Source of the DNA: Halomonas sp.
GTDB lineage: Bacteria > Pseudomonadota > Gammaproteobacteria > Pseudomonadales > Halomonadaceae
DNA: 64,000 bases
Assembly: GCF_029263665.1 (NCBI RefSeq)
Contig: NZ_JAJUFQ010000002.1
Location: forward strand, 62,001-126,000
Reading direction: 5' to 3'
The position numbers and the translations under genes are program-made. A model generated the notes under the pieces. It was not told the origin of the DNA. It was given only the letters and a program-made list of their open reading frames with translations, and made no database searches. Position 1 is the stretch's first letter. The number at the start of each line of letters is the position of its first letter. Positions 27,806 to 35,927 of this stretch are shown here, piece by piece.

Positions 27806-27883
27806 TGTTCCCCCGAAACGCACTCACCGAACCACTCTCTTGACCGTCACTTCCCCCAAGACAACAGCTGACAGAGACACTCG

Positions 27884-28582
27884 ATGAACACTGTTATCGT
27901 AATAGGCGGCAGTACCGGCATCGGCCGAGCCATTGCCAAAGCATTTGCGGTCGAAAATACCGATGTACAAGTCACCGGTATCGAACCAGTAGAAGACATG
28001 AAGCTGGATTTCCCAGCGACCCGACACCAGTTGGATGTGCGCAACGAACAGGCCGTCAGTACGTTCTTTGCTCGCTTTACCAGGATCGATGTTCTGGTCA
28101 ACTGCGCAGGCATCATTCGCCGGGGCGGAGCGGAGTTCACACCGCAGGGGTTTGCCGAGGTCATCGATATCAACCTCAATGGCACACAACGCTGCTGCCA
28201 GGCCGCTCATCTCGCCTTGAAGGCAGCCAAGGGCTGCATCATCAATACTGCCTCGATGCTGTCGTACTTCGGCAGTGGCTTTGTTCCTGCCTATTCAGCA
28301 TCCAAGGGAGGGGTCACCCAACTGACCCGCTCACTGGCCATTGCCTGGGCCGATGATGGCATTCGCGTCAATGCCTTGGCCCCCGGCTGGATCGCGACAG
28401 AGCTGACCGCAGCCTTGAACCAGGACCCTGAACGTTCCCGCGAGCTGATTGAGCGCACGCCAATGGGCCGCTGGGGAACCCCCGAAGACCTGGCAGGACC
28501 GGCGCTGTTCCTCGCCTCCGCTGGCGCACAGTTCGTGACCGGCGCCATACTACCGGTCGACGGTGGCTATGCTGCTCGCTGA
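27884..28582 (+). CDS. Short-chain dehydrogenase/reductase (SDR), canonical active site
   Basis: This 232-residue classical SDR has the NAD(P)-binding GGSTGIGRAIA (residues 8-18), NCAGIIRRGG, the catalytic Ser in NTASMLSYFG and the Tyr-Lys pair in PAYSASKGGV. It interconverts an alcohol and a ketone of unknown identity. It is slightly shorter than the usual 250 residues because the region between the first strand and the NAG motif is compact. It lies 78 bases after the TctA gene on the same strand and 18 before a second SDR; the operon setting points to oxidation of the imported substrate. Confidence 0.9.
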   Translation: MNTVIVIGGSTGIGRAIAKAFAVENTDVQVTGIEPVEDMKLDFPATRHQLDVRNEQAVSTFFARFTRIDVLVNCAGIIRRGGAEFTPQGFAEVIDINLNGTQRCCQAAHLALKAAKGCIINTASMLSYFGSGFVPAYSASKGGVTQLTRSLAIAWADDGIRVNALAPGWIATELTAALNQDPERSRELIERTPMGRWGTPEDLAGPALFLASAGAQFVTGAILPVDGGYAAR

Positions 28583-28600
28583 TGATAAGGAGTCATCATC

Positions 28601-29389
28601 ATGGATCTTCATATTTCCGGACGTTGGGCGGTTGTCTGTGCCGCCAGCAAGGGACTTGGCAAGGGTTGTGCTCGGGCTCTGGCCAGCGAAGGGGTCAACC
28701 TGGTCATCAATGCGCGTAGTGCTGATGCTCTGGAAGCAACGGCCCAGGAACTGAAAGCACTCAATGACCAGATAAGCGTGGTCGCCGTGGCCGGTGACAT
28801 TGGTCGCGAGAAAGTGCGTGCCGAAGTGCTCGACGCCTGTCCACAGGTCGATATCCTGGTCAACAACAATGGCGGCCCTCCGCCTGGAGACTTTCGAGAC
28901 TGGACACGTGAAGACTGGATCAAGGCGGTGGATGCCAACATGTTGACGCCAATCGAGCTGATCAAGGCCACGGTTGATGCCATGGCCAAGCGTGGTTTTG
29001 GTCGAGTGGTCAACATCACCTCTGGCGCCGTCAAGGCGCCCATTGAAGTACTTGGTCTATCCAACGGCGCTCGTAGCGGCCTGACAGGATTCGTTGCCGG
29101 ACTCGCGCGCCAACCGCAACTGGCAAGCAGCAATGTCACCATCAACAACCTGCTGCCAGGTCCGTTCGACACGGAACGGCTGAGTCATGCGTTAAATGCT
29201 GAAGCCACTGTGTCAGGTTCCACCCTGGAGAAAGTTACCCAAGCCCGGCTTCAAGGTATTCCTGCCCGCCGCTTTGGCACTGCCGATGAGTTTGGAGCCT
29301 TCTGTGCGTTCCTGTGCAGCCAGCATGCCGGGTTCATGACCGGCCAGAACATCCTGCTCGATGGTGGCGGCTACCCTGGCACCTATTGA
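28601..29389 (+). CDS. SDR-family oxidoreductase with a non-canonical catalytic Tyr/Lys
   Basis: This 262-residue SDR has the Rossmann glycine motif AASKGLGKGCARAL and NNNGGPPPG in place of NNAG. The usual catalytic YxxxK is not there: where the SDR in the preceding gene has YSASKGGV, this one has SNGARSGL, so the Tyr position is Ser and the Lys is Arg. The helix before it, VVNITSGAVKAP, keeps a Ser. Homologues with SNGAR are widespread, so it is a real subfamily, but its reaction is not established. The ribosome site is AAGGAG. Last gene of the operon. Confidence 0.88.
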   Translation: MDLHISGRWAVVCAASKGLGKGCARALASEGVNLVINARSADALEATAQELKALNDQISVVAVAGDIGREKVRAEVLDACPQVDILVNNNGGPPPGDFRDWTREDWIKAVDANMLTPIELIKATVDAMAKRGFGRVVNITSGAVKAPIEVLGLSNGARSGLTGFVAGLARQPQLASSNVTINNLLPGPFDTERLSHALNAEATVSGSTLEKVTQARLQGIPARRFGTADEFGAFCAFLCSQHAGFMTGQNILLDGGGYPGTY

Positions 29390-29446
29390 ACAACCCCTCG
29401 GACCTATTAACCCAGCCCTTGAACCTACCAAGTGCAGACAGGCTTG

Positions 29447-29487
29447 CAGTGCGCACCACAGGGATGCAGGCCTGGTGGTGCTCACTG
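29447..29487. terminator. Long imperfect hairpin at the end of the catabolic operon
   Basis: Nested arms (CAGTG, GCACCA, AGG pairing with CCT, TGGTGC, CACTG, with single-base bulges) form a stem of about 14 bp between the last SDR gene and the convergent PhzF gene. There is no T-run, so it may be a bidirectional 3'-end hairpin. Confidence 0.45.
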
Positions 29488-29550
29488 GTTTACGGTATGA
29501 CTGACGCCAGAGACCACAAGGGACGCTACATCACAGTGCTCTGACCGAAC

Positions 29551-30480
29551 TCAGCTATATCGAGGATATAGCCCGCCCTCACCCATCAGTACCGCTTCAC
29601 CGGCAATCTCCACCACGACACTGTCAGCATCATCAAGGCTGGCTCGGGCACGAATTTCGCTGATGCGCCCCATGACTTCGCCTTGGGTGATGCGCCACTC
29701 GTTGCGGTCTGCTCGAGAGTGCTTGTAGCGCTTACCCTTGGCAGAAGGCTCCTTCAGGGTATTGCCCAGATATCCCGCCAAGGCCGCGGCAGCACTCCCT
29801 GTGGCGGGATCTTCAATGAAGTTGCCGCTATCGAAGCAAAACATGCGCGCTTCAATGGTATGGCCCTGATCGACAAAGAAATACGCCTGATCCACACCAC
29901 TGGGAGTGATGTGAGCCGCCCAGGCTTCAGAGTCGAGGTTGAGGCGCTCGAGCGCATGCACTGAAGCCAGGGGGACAAGGTGGAATGGCAACCCGCAGGA
30001 GGCCAATACCGGATCGGACTGGATATCGCTTAGCTCGAGACCGGCAACTTCTGCGGCACTGGCCTGCCCAAGGGAACTGGCTGCAATCTCCGCCGGCCGG
30101 GTCACCTTGAACCTGGCCAGTTCACCTTCGAAGGTGATTTCCACTGGGCCGGCTCCCATGTCCAACACCAGCGGAGTTTCTGCCGTAATGTCGTTCTTGT
30201 TGACCAGGCCCTGGGCGGCCAGCAGGTGTGCCGTGCCTACCGTGGGATGTCCAGCAAACGGAAGCTCACGATAAGGGGTAAAGATGCGCACAGGAAAATG
30301 CCGCTCGCTGCTGGCTTTACCGACAAATACGGTTTCTGCCAGGTTCAGCTCGTTCGCGATAGCCTGCATCTGTTCTGCCTCGATACCGTCAGCATCAAGG
30401 AATACCGCCAGCTGGTTGCCGGTAAAAGGTTTGGCGGTAAACACATCAAGCAGGTAGTAACGCGTGAGTGACAACGGCAT
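29551..30480 (-). CDS. PhzF-family isomerase/epimerase
   Basis: This 309-residue protein has the two-lobed diaminopimelate-epimerase-like fold of the PhzF family. The catalytic Glu in NELNLAETVFVG (about residue 44) is conserved, as are FAGHPTVGTAHLL and the C-terminal EDPATGSAAAALAGYLG. The first lobe opens with LLDVFTAKPFTGNQLAVFLD. Members isomerise small acids (as in phenazine synthesis), but most chromosomal ones have unknown substrates; no phenazine genes are present here. ATG 30480 is preceded by AGGAG, and the longer frame adds 29 unlikely residues. It converges on the SDR operon. Confidence 0.93.
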   Translation of the reverse strand: MPLSLTRYYLLDVFTAKPFTGNQLAVFLDADGIEAEQMQAIANELNLAETVFVGKASSERHFPVRIFTPYRELPFAGHPTVGTAHLLAAQGLVNKNDITAETPLVLDMGAGPVEITFEGELARFKVTRPAEIAASSLGQASAAEVAGLELSDIQSDPVLASCGLPFHLVPLASVHALERLNLDSEAWAAHITPSGVDQAYFFVDQGHTIEARMFCFDSGNFIEDPATGSAAAALAGYLGNTLKEPSAKGKRYKHSRADRNEWRITQGEVMGRISEIRARASLDDADSVVVEIAGEAVLMGEGGLYPRYS

Positions 30481-30584
30481 GGTCTGGCTCCTGTTGAGAG
30501 ATAAAATTCGTGTTGCTATTGCTTTACTTCGCTTTGTTGAAAAACAAGACACAATGCTGATCAGCATAGAGAGGAACAGTAACT

Positions 30585-30806
30585 TTATGCCATATCGTGA
30601 CAGTGGGACTTTCTGTTCGGCAAAGTCTCTTCACCTTGGGGGAGCTCGAGCGCTCTCCATCCTCGCTGTATCTGTTGCCTGTCCAAGCCAATGTCTCTCA
30701 GCAGGTGGTCATCCAACTGGCTGAGATGATGCCAGTGCCTCCGATAGCGCTGGCGCCTGCAGGCGCACCGTGACAGCCGTTCGTACCACCTTTTCAGAAA
30801 GCGCAT
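30585..30806 (-). CDS. DUF1127 small basic protein
   Basis: The protein starts with an amphipathic basic N-terminus (MRFLKRWYERLSRC) and contains the DUF1127 signature HLSQLDDHLLRDIGLDRQQI at about residues 27-46 of a 73-residue product. The C-terminal tail is acidic then basic. DUF1127 proteins are small, Arg-rich and often linked to RNA binding or phosphate and carbon control in alphaproteobacteria, but their role here is unknown. The internal ATG near 30806 is preferred because the DUF1127 N-terminus begins there; a longer frame to 30872 adds 22 unmatched residues. It is divergent from a MocR regulator. Confidence 0.72.
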   Translation of the reverse strand: MRFLKRWYERLSRCACRRQRYRRHWHHLSQLDDHLLRDIGLDRQQIQRGWRALELPQGEETLPNRKSHCHDMA

Positions 30807-31017
30807 GACTGACCTCCATCCTCGGCAATAGGTATCTTGTCTTTCCTCTAATGGCGCCGTTGGCAATGCCATTTGGCGCTTTGCATAGCATCACGCCAAA
30901 GAAGAAATCGATACAGATTCAGGAAATGGAAAAAAATGCGGTACAGTCATGTAGAGCAGCGCCTCTGTATCGCTTGTCGGGCGCCAACTGTTCCACTTGC
31001 CTTCAGGAGTTGCCATC

Positions 31018-32475
31018 GTGTCACGCGCCAAGCGCTACGAGCAGCTACGCGATCTACTCGCCGAGCGTATCCACCAAGGGGTTTACCGCTGTGGTGACAG
31101 GCTCCCCTCGGTACGTCAATGGTGCCAGGAACAGGGCGTAAGCATGACCACCGCTCAGGCCTGCTTTGCCGCCCTCGAAGCCGAGGGCATGATCGAAGCG
31201 CGCCCCCGGTCCGGCTATTTCGTCGCCACTCCGACGAACAACACGCCGCTGCCACAGCGCTCTCGGCCAGAGCAGCGGCCGGTCCTCGTTTCGCGTTGGA
31301 AACAAGTACAGCCTCTGGTAGTGGGGTCTGCACCACATCAACCTCGCCATGCGCTGGCCAACGGCCTGCCGGACCTGCGGGCGAAAACCCTGCTGCCTCT
31401 TCAGCGCCTGCTCACCCAGTCTCAGCGCCAGGCCTCGCTGACCCAGTTTGCCTACGATAGCCTGGCTGGGGACGCAGAGCTCAGGCGCCAGATCACCCAC
31501 TTGATGAGCCACTCGGGTTGCATGCGTCATATCGACGATGTGATCGTCACCACCGGGTGCCAGGAAGCTCTGGCCATTGCGCTGCGCCTGTTGACCCAAC
31601 CCGGTGATGTGGTGGCGGTTGACTCGCCGGCCTTCTACGGCGCCATGCAGATGCTCGAGGCGCGTGGTCTCAAGGCCCTGGAAATTCCCACCGACGCCGA
31701 ACATGGTATCAGCCTCGGCGCTCTGGAACTGGCATTGGAGCAGTGGCCAGTCAAGGCCATCATGGTCACGCCGACCTGCAACAACCCGCTCGGCTATTCG
31801 ATGGATGACGAGCGCAAGCGTGCTCTCGTCGATCTGGCCCGCCGTCATGACGTGGCGATCATTGAGGACGATGTATACGGCGACCTCACCTACGCTGCGC
31901 CACGGCCACATAGCCTGGCAGCTTTCGATGAAGATGGGCGCGTGCTGCTATGCAGTAGTGTCTCCAAGACACTGTTGCCAGGGCTGCGCCTGGGCTGGTT
32001 GGCCCCCGGCCGCTACCGCGACAGAGCGCTGCATGAGAAGTACGTCTCTACCGGTTCCAGCGCTACCCTGGCCCAAAGTGCAGTCGCCGAGTTCATGGCC
32101 AGAGGGCATCACGCCCGGCACCTCTCTGCCATGCGCAACCAATACCGTCTGCAGCGGGATCAGATGCGCACCTGGGTCCACCAGTACTTCCCGGAAGGCA
32201 CCCGGGTCAGCGCACCATCAGGGGGATTCATGCTATGGCTGGAGTTGCCTGAGGGCTTCGATAGCATCGCACTCAATCAGCATCTCGCCGAACACCGCCT
32301 GGAAATCGCGCCAGGCCCGCTGTTTTCTGCCAGCGGCAAGTATCAGCACTGCCTGCGGCTGAATTTCGCCAGCCCGCTGAATGATGATACACATGCCGCG
32401 GTCCGCCTGATCGGCGACTGTGCTCGTGCTCAACTGGTCGGCAGAGCAACCGTAGGCGCCATCATGGACTCATGA
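31018..32475 (+). CDS. MocR-type (GntR/aminotransferase) transcriptional regulator
   Basis: This 485-residue protein fuses a GntR winged helix-turn-helix (residues 5-75, RLPSVRQWCQEQGVSMTTAQ) to a fold-type I aminotransferase-like domain (about 110-480). The PLP-binding lysine is in SSVSKTLLPGLRLGW, and the Asp and Asn ligands lie near IIEDDVYGDLT and TCNNPLGY. MocR regulators use PLP or its aldimines as effectors and usually control adjacent genes. Start at GTG 31018, preceded by AGGAG at 8 bases; a TTG further up has no ribosome site. The divergent DUF1127 gene is the nearest candidate target; downstream pyrB seems independent. Confidence 0.93.
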   Translation: MSRAKRYEQLRDLLAERIHQGVYRCGDRLPSVRQWCQEQGVSMTTAQACFAALEAEGMIEARPRSGYFVATPTNNTPLPQRSRPEQRPVLVSRWKQVQPLVVGSAPHQPRHALANGLPDLRAKTLLPLQRLLTQSQRQASLTQFAYDSLAGDAELRRQITHLMSHSGCMRHIDDVIVTTGCQEALAIALRLLTQPGDVVAVDSPAFYGAMQMLEARGLKALEIPTDAEHGISLGALELALEQWPVKAIMVTPTCNNPLGYSMDDERKRALVDLARRHDVAIIEDDVYGDLTYAAPRPHSLAAFDEDGRVLLCSSVSKTLLPGLRLGWLAPGRYRDRALHEKYVSTGSSATLAQSAVAEFMARGHHARHLSAMRNQYRLQRDQMRTWVHQYFPEGTRVSAPSGGFMLWLELPEGFDSIALNQHLAEHRLEIAPGPLFSASGKYQHCLRLNFASPLNDDTHAAVRLIGDCARAQLVGRATVGAIMDS

Positions 32476-32577
32476 TGAATGAATATGACCAAGATTGGGG
32501 TATCGCGCACACCAGGGCTGATCTGAGACGGCCACAGCGTTACACTAGCGCCCGTTCCCATTGTCGAGGCCGCCGTG

Positions 32578-33603
32578 ATGTCCCACCTGCTTTCTATCGA
32601 CTCCCTGTCCCGAGATGACATCGACCACCTGATGCGTGTCGCTGCGAAGATGGAGCCCGTCGCCCAACGTCGCAAGGTCACTCGGGTACTGGAGGGGGCT
32701 GTGCTCGGCAACCTGTTCTTCGAAGCCAGTACTCGCACCCGGGTCAGCTTCCATACCGCATTCTCACGCCTTGGCGGCAGCGTATGCGACACCACGGGCT
32801 TTACCTTCTCATCCATGGCCAAGGGAGAGTCGCTCTACGACACCAGCCGGGTCATGGCCGGCTATTGCGATGCCATCGTCATGCGTCACCCGGACCAAGG
32901 ATCTGTGGCGGAGTTTGCCAGTGCCACCCATGTGCCGGTGATCAACGCCGGAGACGGCCCGGGTGAACACCCCAGCCAGGCATTGCTCGATTTCTATACC
33001 ATCGAAAAGGAATTCGCCCGTCAGGGAAAGGCCCTCAAGGGCGCCCATGTGCTAATGACCGGCGACCTCAAGTACGGGCGTACCGTCCACTCCCTGATCA
33101 AGCTGCTGTCTCTATACGCTCCCATGCGCATAACTCTGGTGGCTCCCCCTGGATTGGAAATGCCCCAGCACCTGATTGACAGGGTCAGCAAGCAAGGCCT
33201 CGATGTGGAGGTTCGCGCCAATCTCAATAACGATTTCTCTGATGTGGATGTGGTCTATACCACCCGCATCCAGAAGGAGCGTTTCACCGCTGAAATGAGT
33301 GAAGGCTTCAATCTGTCGCGCGACTTCACCGTGCACAAGGCCTTTCTCGACCAGCACTGCAATCAGTCCACCATCGTCATGCACCCACTGCCCCGCGACA
33401 GCCGCCCGGATGCCAATGATCTCGATGTCGATCTCAACGGTGACCCACGCCTGGCGATCTTCCGCCAGACCGACAATGGTATTCCCGTGCGCATGGCGAT
33501 CTTCGCCACCCTGCTCAAGGTCGAGGATCAGATCGAAAAGGACCTGCGTGACGTGAAGTGGTTCGTCCCCGAAACCGTTGGGGTCGACGACGCCAAGTAC
33601 TGA
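32578..33603 (+). CDS. pyrB: Aspartate carbamoyltransferase catalytic subunit
   Basis: This 341-residue enzyme catalyses carbamoyl phosphate plus L-aspartate to carbamoyl-aspartate, the committed step of pyrimidine synthesis. Carbamoyl-phosphate site FEASTRTRVSFH and GPGEHPSQALLD, aspartate-site HPLPRDSRPDAND and the 170s loop GDLKYGRTVHSL match the E. coli-type family. It is about 30 residues longer than E. coli PyrB at the C-terminus (EKDLRDVKWFVPETVG region). No pyrI regulatory gene and no pyrC-like partner is nearby, so the holoenzyme makeup is open. GTG at 32575 is also in frame; ATG 32578 is preferred. It ends at a strong hairpin shared with convergent ruvX. Confidence 0.95.
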   Translation: MSHLLSIDSLSRDDIDHLMRVAAKMEPVAQRRKVTRVLEGAVLGNLFFEASTRTRVSFHTAFSRLGGSVCDTTGFTFSSMAKGESLYDTSRVMAGYCDAIVMRHPDQGSVAEFASATHVPVINAGDGPGEHPSQALLDFYTIEKEFARQGKALKGAHVLMTGDLKYGRTVHSLIKLLSLYAPMRITLVAPPGLEMPQHLIDRVSKQGLDVEVRANLNNDFSDVDVVYTTRIQKERFTAEMSEGFNLSRDFTVHKAFLDQHCNQSTIVMHPLPRDSRPDANDLDVDLNGDPRLAIFRQTDNGIPVRMAIFATLLKVEDQIEKDLRDVKWFVPETVGVDDAKY

Positions 33604-33619
33604 GTCACACTCCGTCGAT

Positions 33620-33657
33620 AACGACAGCGCCCGAACCTGGGTTCGGGCGCTGTCGTT
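33620..33657. terminator. Bidirectional terminator between pyrB and ruvX
   Basis: A perfect 17-bp GC-rich stem (33620-33636 with 33641-33657) and a four-base loop separate the ends of convergent pyrB and ruvX. There is only tgag after it, but the stem is strong enough to act in both directions. Confidence 0.8.
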
Positions 33658-33700
33658 GAGCAGAAGCATTGTGTAGGAACGTTGTACAGGGGGAAAAAGC

Positions 33701-34144
33701 TCAGCGTGCAGGCAGCCCTTCCTGCTGTGCGAACCAACCTTCAAGAATCAACACAGCGGCGATACCATCAACACTTTCCTTACGGTAGTTGCCGCCATGT
33801 CCCTGCTCCCGGGCAATGGCCTTGGCTTCACGCGTGGTGCCGCGTTCGTCGAACATCTCGCAGGGCTTTCCATAGCGGCCATACAGGCGCTTGCCGAACT
33901 TGCGCGCGCGGGTGCTCATCGTGCTTTCGCTACCGTCCATGTTGAGCGGTAGACCCACCACGAACAGGTCCGGCTGCCATTCATCGACCAATGCCGAAAT
34001 GGTCTCCCAGTTGGGAATTCCATCGCGTGCCGGCAAGGGGGCAAGTTCCCGGGCGCTGCGCAGCAGTTCATTGCCCACCGAGACACCAATGCGCCGAGTA
34101 CCAAAATCGAAGGCCAGGATCAGCCTGCTTCCACACTCGGCCAT
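33701..34144 (-). CDS. ruvX: Pre-16S rRNA nuclease / Holliday junction resolvase-like RuvX (YqgF)
   Basis: This 147-residue RNase H-fold protein has the metal-binding start LAFDFGTRRIGVSVG (Asp13) and later acidic positions in FDERGTT and KESVDGIAAVLILEGW. The family trims the 5' end of 16S rRNA in E. coli and was first called a Holliday-junction resolvase. It is essential in many bacteria and is a usual partner of yqgE. Its ATG overlaps the yqgE stop by one base (TAATG). The YqgF motif VVGLPLNMDGSES is intact. Length is normal. Confidence 0.95.
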   Translation of the reverse strand: MAECGSRLILAFDFGTRRIGVSVGNELLRSARELAPLPARDGIPNWETISALVDEWQPDLFVVGLPLNMDGSESTMSTRARKFGKRLYGRYGKPCEMFDERGTTREAKAIAREQGHGGNYRKESVDGIAAVLILEGWFAQQEGLPAR

Positions 34145-34701
34145 TAACCGTGCCCGGCCTCGCGGGTCATCAGGTTCAGGTCCACCCCCAGCAGACCGGC
34201 CCCCGTGTGCAGGCGCTGCTCAGGCGGCACATCGAAAAGCACCTCTGGGCGACCTTCCACGGTCAGCCAGGCGTTATCCATCAGCTCCTGCTCAAGCTGA
34301 CCGGATTCCCAGCCAGCACAGCCCAGGCAGACGAGAAAGTGGCTTGGGCCTTCGCCTTTGGCCAGCGCCTGCAACATATCCATGGAAGTGGTCAGGGCAA
34401 TATCGCCGGTCACCTGTATGCTGGAGTCCCACTCTTCGGCATCACCCTTGTGCAGGATAAAGCCTCGATCCTTATGTACCGGCCCACCGAAATACACCGG
34501 TGCATGCCGGTTCGGACCGTCGACGGACTCAAGCTCAAGTTGCTCGAACAGTGCTTCAAGCGTCAGGTCGGTCGGTTTGTTGACGATAACGCCCATGGTG
34601 CCCTTGGCATCATGGTCACACAGGTAACTGAGGGTCCCGGCAAAATTCGGGTCCTCGAGATGAGGCATCGCCATCAGGAAATGGTTTTTTAAACTATCCA
34701 T
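34144..34701 (-). CDS. yqgE: YqgE/AlgH family protein
   Basis: This 185-residue protein has the family opening LKNHFLMAMPHLEDPNFAGTL, then YLCDHDAKGTMGVIVNKPTDL, VYFGGPVHKDRGFILHKG and FLVCLGCAGWESGQLEQE. Its biochemical role is unknown; in Pseudomonas aeruginosa the homologue (AlgH) affects alginate and other phenotypes. ATG 34701 (MDSLKNHF) is preceded by AGGAG. The frame extends 30 codons further up, but that part is not conserved. It is coupled to ruvX by a one-base overlap and follows gshB, the conserved gshB-yqgE-ruvX order of gammaproteobacteria. Confidence 0.93.
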   Translation of the reverse strand: MDSLKNHFLMAMPHLEDPNFAGTLSYLCDHDAKGTMGVIVNKPTDLTLEALFEQLELESVDGPNRHAPVYFGGPVHKDRGFILHKGDAEEWDSSIQVTGDIALTTSMDMLQALAKGEGPSHFLVCLGCAGWESGQLEQELMDNAWLTVEGRPEVLFDVPPEQRLHTGAGLLGVDLNLMTREAGHG

Positions 34702-34857
34702 AAGACTCCTGGGCGGCCAAGCATGCCTGATGTCACTCTCCATCAGCACCCTCGGACGCCGTCTTGTTACGTATCCGGGCCGTGGGTTCACCCCTAGCGC
34801 GGTAATAGTACTATTGTACCACCGCAGTAAGGTTGCCTCAGAATTGCCTGAATAGGC

Positions 34858-35814
34858 TCAGGCCAGACGGCGCTCTATGGCGTCCATCAATTCCCCGGCA
34901 ATGTCGGTACCACGCTGGTCATCAATTTCGCGCACACAGGTCGGGCTAGTGACATTGATCTCGGTGATGTAGTCACCAATGACATCAAGGCCAACGAACA
35001 TCAGGCCTTTCTCGCGAATCATCGGCTGCACCTGCTCGATCAACCAGTAATCACGATCTGTGAGTTCGCGGCTGACACCTGTGCCACCGGCAGCCAGGTT
35101 GCCACGCGTTTCACCAGCGGAGGGGATGCGTGCCAGACCAAAGGGTACCGGTTCGCCATCTACCAGCAGGATACGTGTATCACCGTGCTTGATCTCCGGA
35201 AGATAACGCTGCGCCATGATCTGACGCTTGCCACGCTCGGTCAGTGTTTCGATGACAGCCCCCAGGTTGCGACCATCGGAGCCGATATGGAAGATGCCAC
35301 TGCCACCCATACCATCCAGAGGCTTGAGAATGACATCGCCATGTTCGGCCTGGAAGGCTCGAATCTCGGCATCACGACAGGACACCAACGTCGGCGCACA
35401 GCACTGCGGGAACTGCTGGGCAAACAGCTTCTCGTTACATTCGAACAATGCACGGGTCGGGTTGAGTACCAGCACACCCTCACGCTCGGCAAAGGCCAAT
35501 AGATGCACGCAGTTGAGGAAATGACCATCCACCGGGGGATCCTTGCGCATCAGAATCACATCCAGATCCGCCAGGGGCCGGCTTTCCTCTTCTCCCAGAT
35601 CAAACCAATGCTGCGGGTCACGATATACCGTCAGTGAGCGCTGGCGAGCATAGGCTCGGCCATCCTTCAGGAACAGGTCTTCCTGTTCCATGTAAGTCAG
35701 TTGCCAGCCGCGATCCTGGGCAGCCCAGAGCATGGCGAGGCTGGTGTCCTTCTTGTAGGTCAGCTTGGCGATGGGGTCCATCACCACGCCGACACGCAGG
35801 GGACGATTGGTCAT
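34858..35814 (-). CDS. gshB: Glutathione synthetase
   Basis: This 318-residue ATP-grasp enzyme joins gamma-glutamylcysteine and glycine to glutathione. It opens with the GshB-specific DPIAKLTYKKDTSLAMLW and carries LMRKDPPVD, the ATP-binding LKPLDGMGGSGIFHI and the C-terminal metal region INVTSPTCVREID. Length equals the E. coli enzyme. Glutathione is used by maiA in this window. The gene lies at the head of gshB-yqgE-ruvX. Its ribosome site is not strong (GGAATTTACCCG). Confidence 0.96.
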   Translation of the reverse strand: MTNRPLRVGVVMDPIAKLTYKKDTSLAMLWAAQDRGWQLTYMEQEDLFLKDGRAYARQRSLTVYRDPQHWFDLGEEESRPLADLDVILMRKDPPVDGHFLNCVHLLAFAEREGVLVLNPTRALFECNEKLFAQQFPQCCAPTLVSCRDAEIRAFQAEHGDVILKPLDGMGGSGIFHIGSDGRNLGAVIETLTERGKRQIMAQRYLPEIKHGDTRILLVDGEPVPFGLARIPSAGETRGNLAAGGTGVSRELTDRDYWLIEQVQPMIREKGLMFVGLDVIGDYITEINVTSPTCVREIDDQRGTDIAGELMDAIERRLA

Positions 35815-35927
35815 CGGGTAAATTCCGCAGTCAGAAGGTCAATAAGATAGATGACAGCAGTATGCCCGAGGCAGGCGGCACCACCAAGGCAGCCATGAAT
35901 ACTGCCATCACATGAACATACCGTCGC

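Noticed and set aside
31054..31911. Open frame of 285 codons opposite the MocR regulator
   Set aside because: Shadow of a gene with clear helix-turn-helix and aminotransferase motifs.
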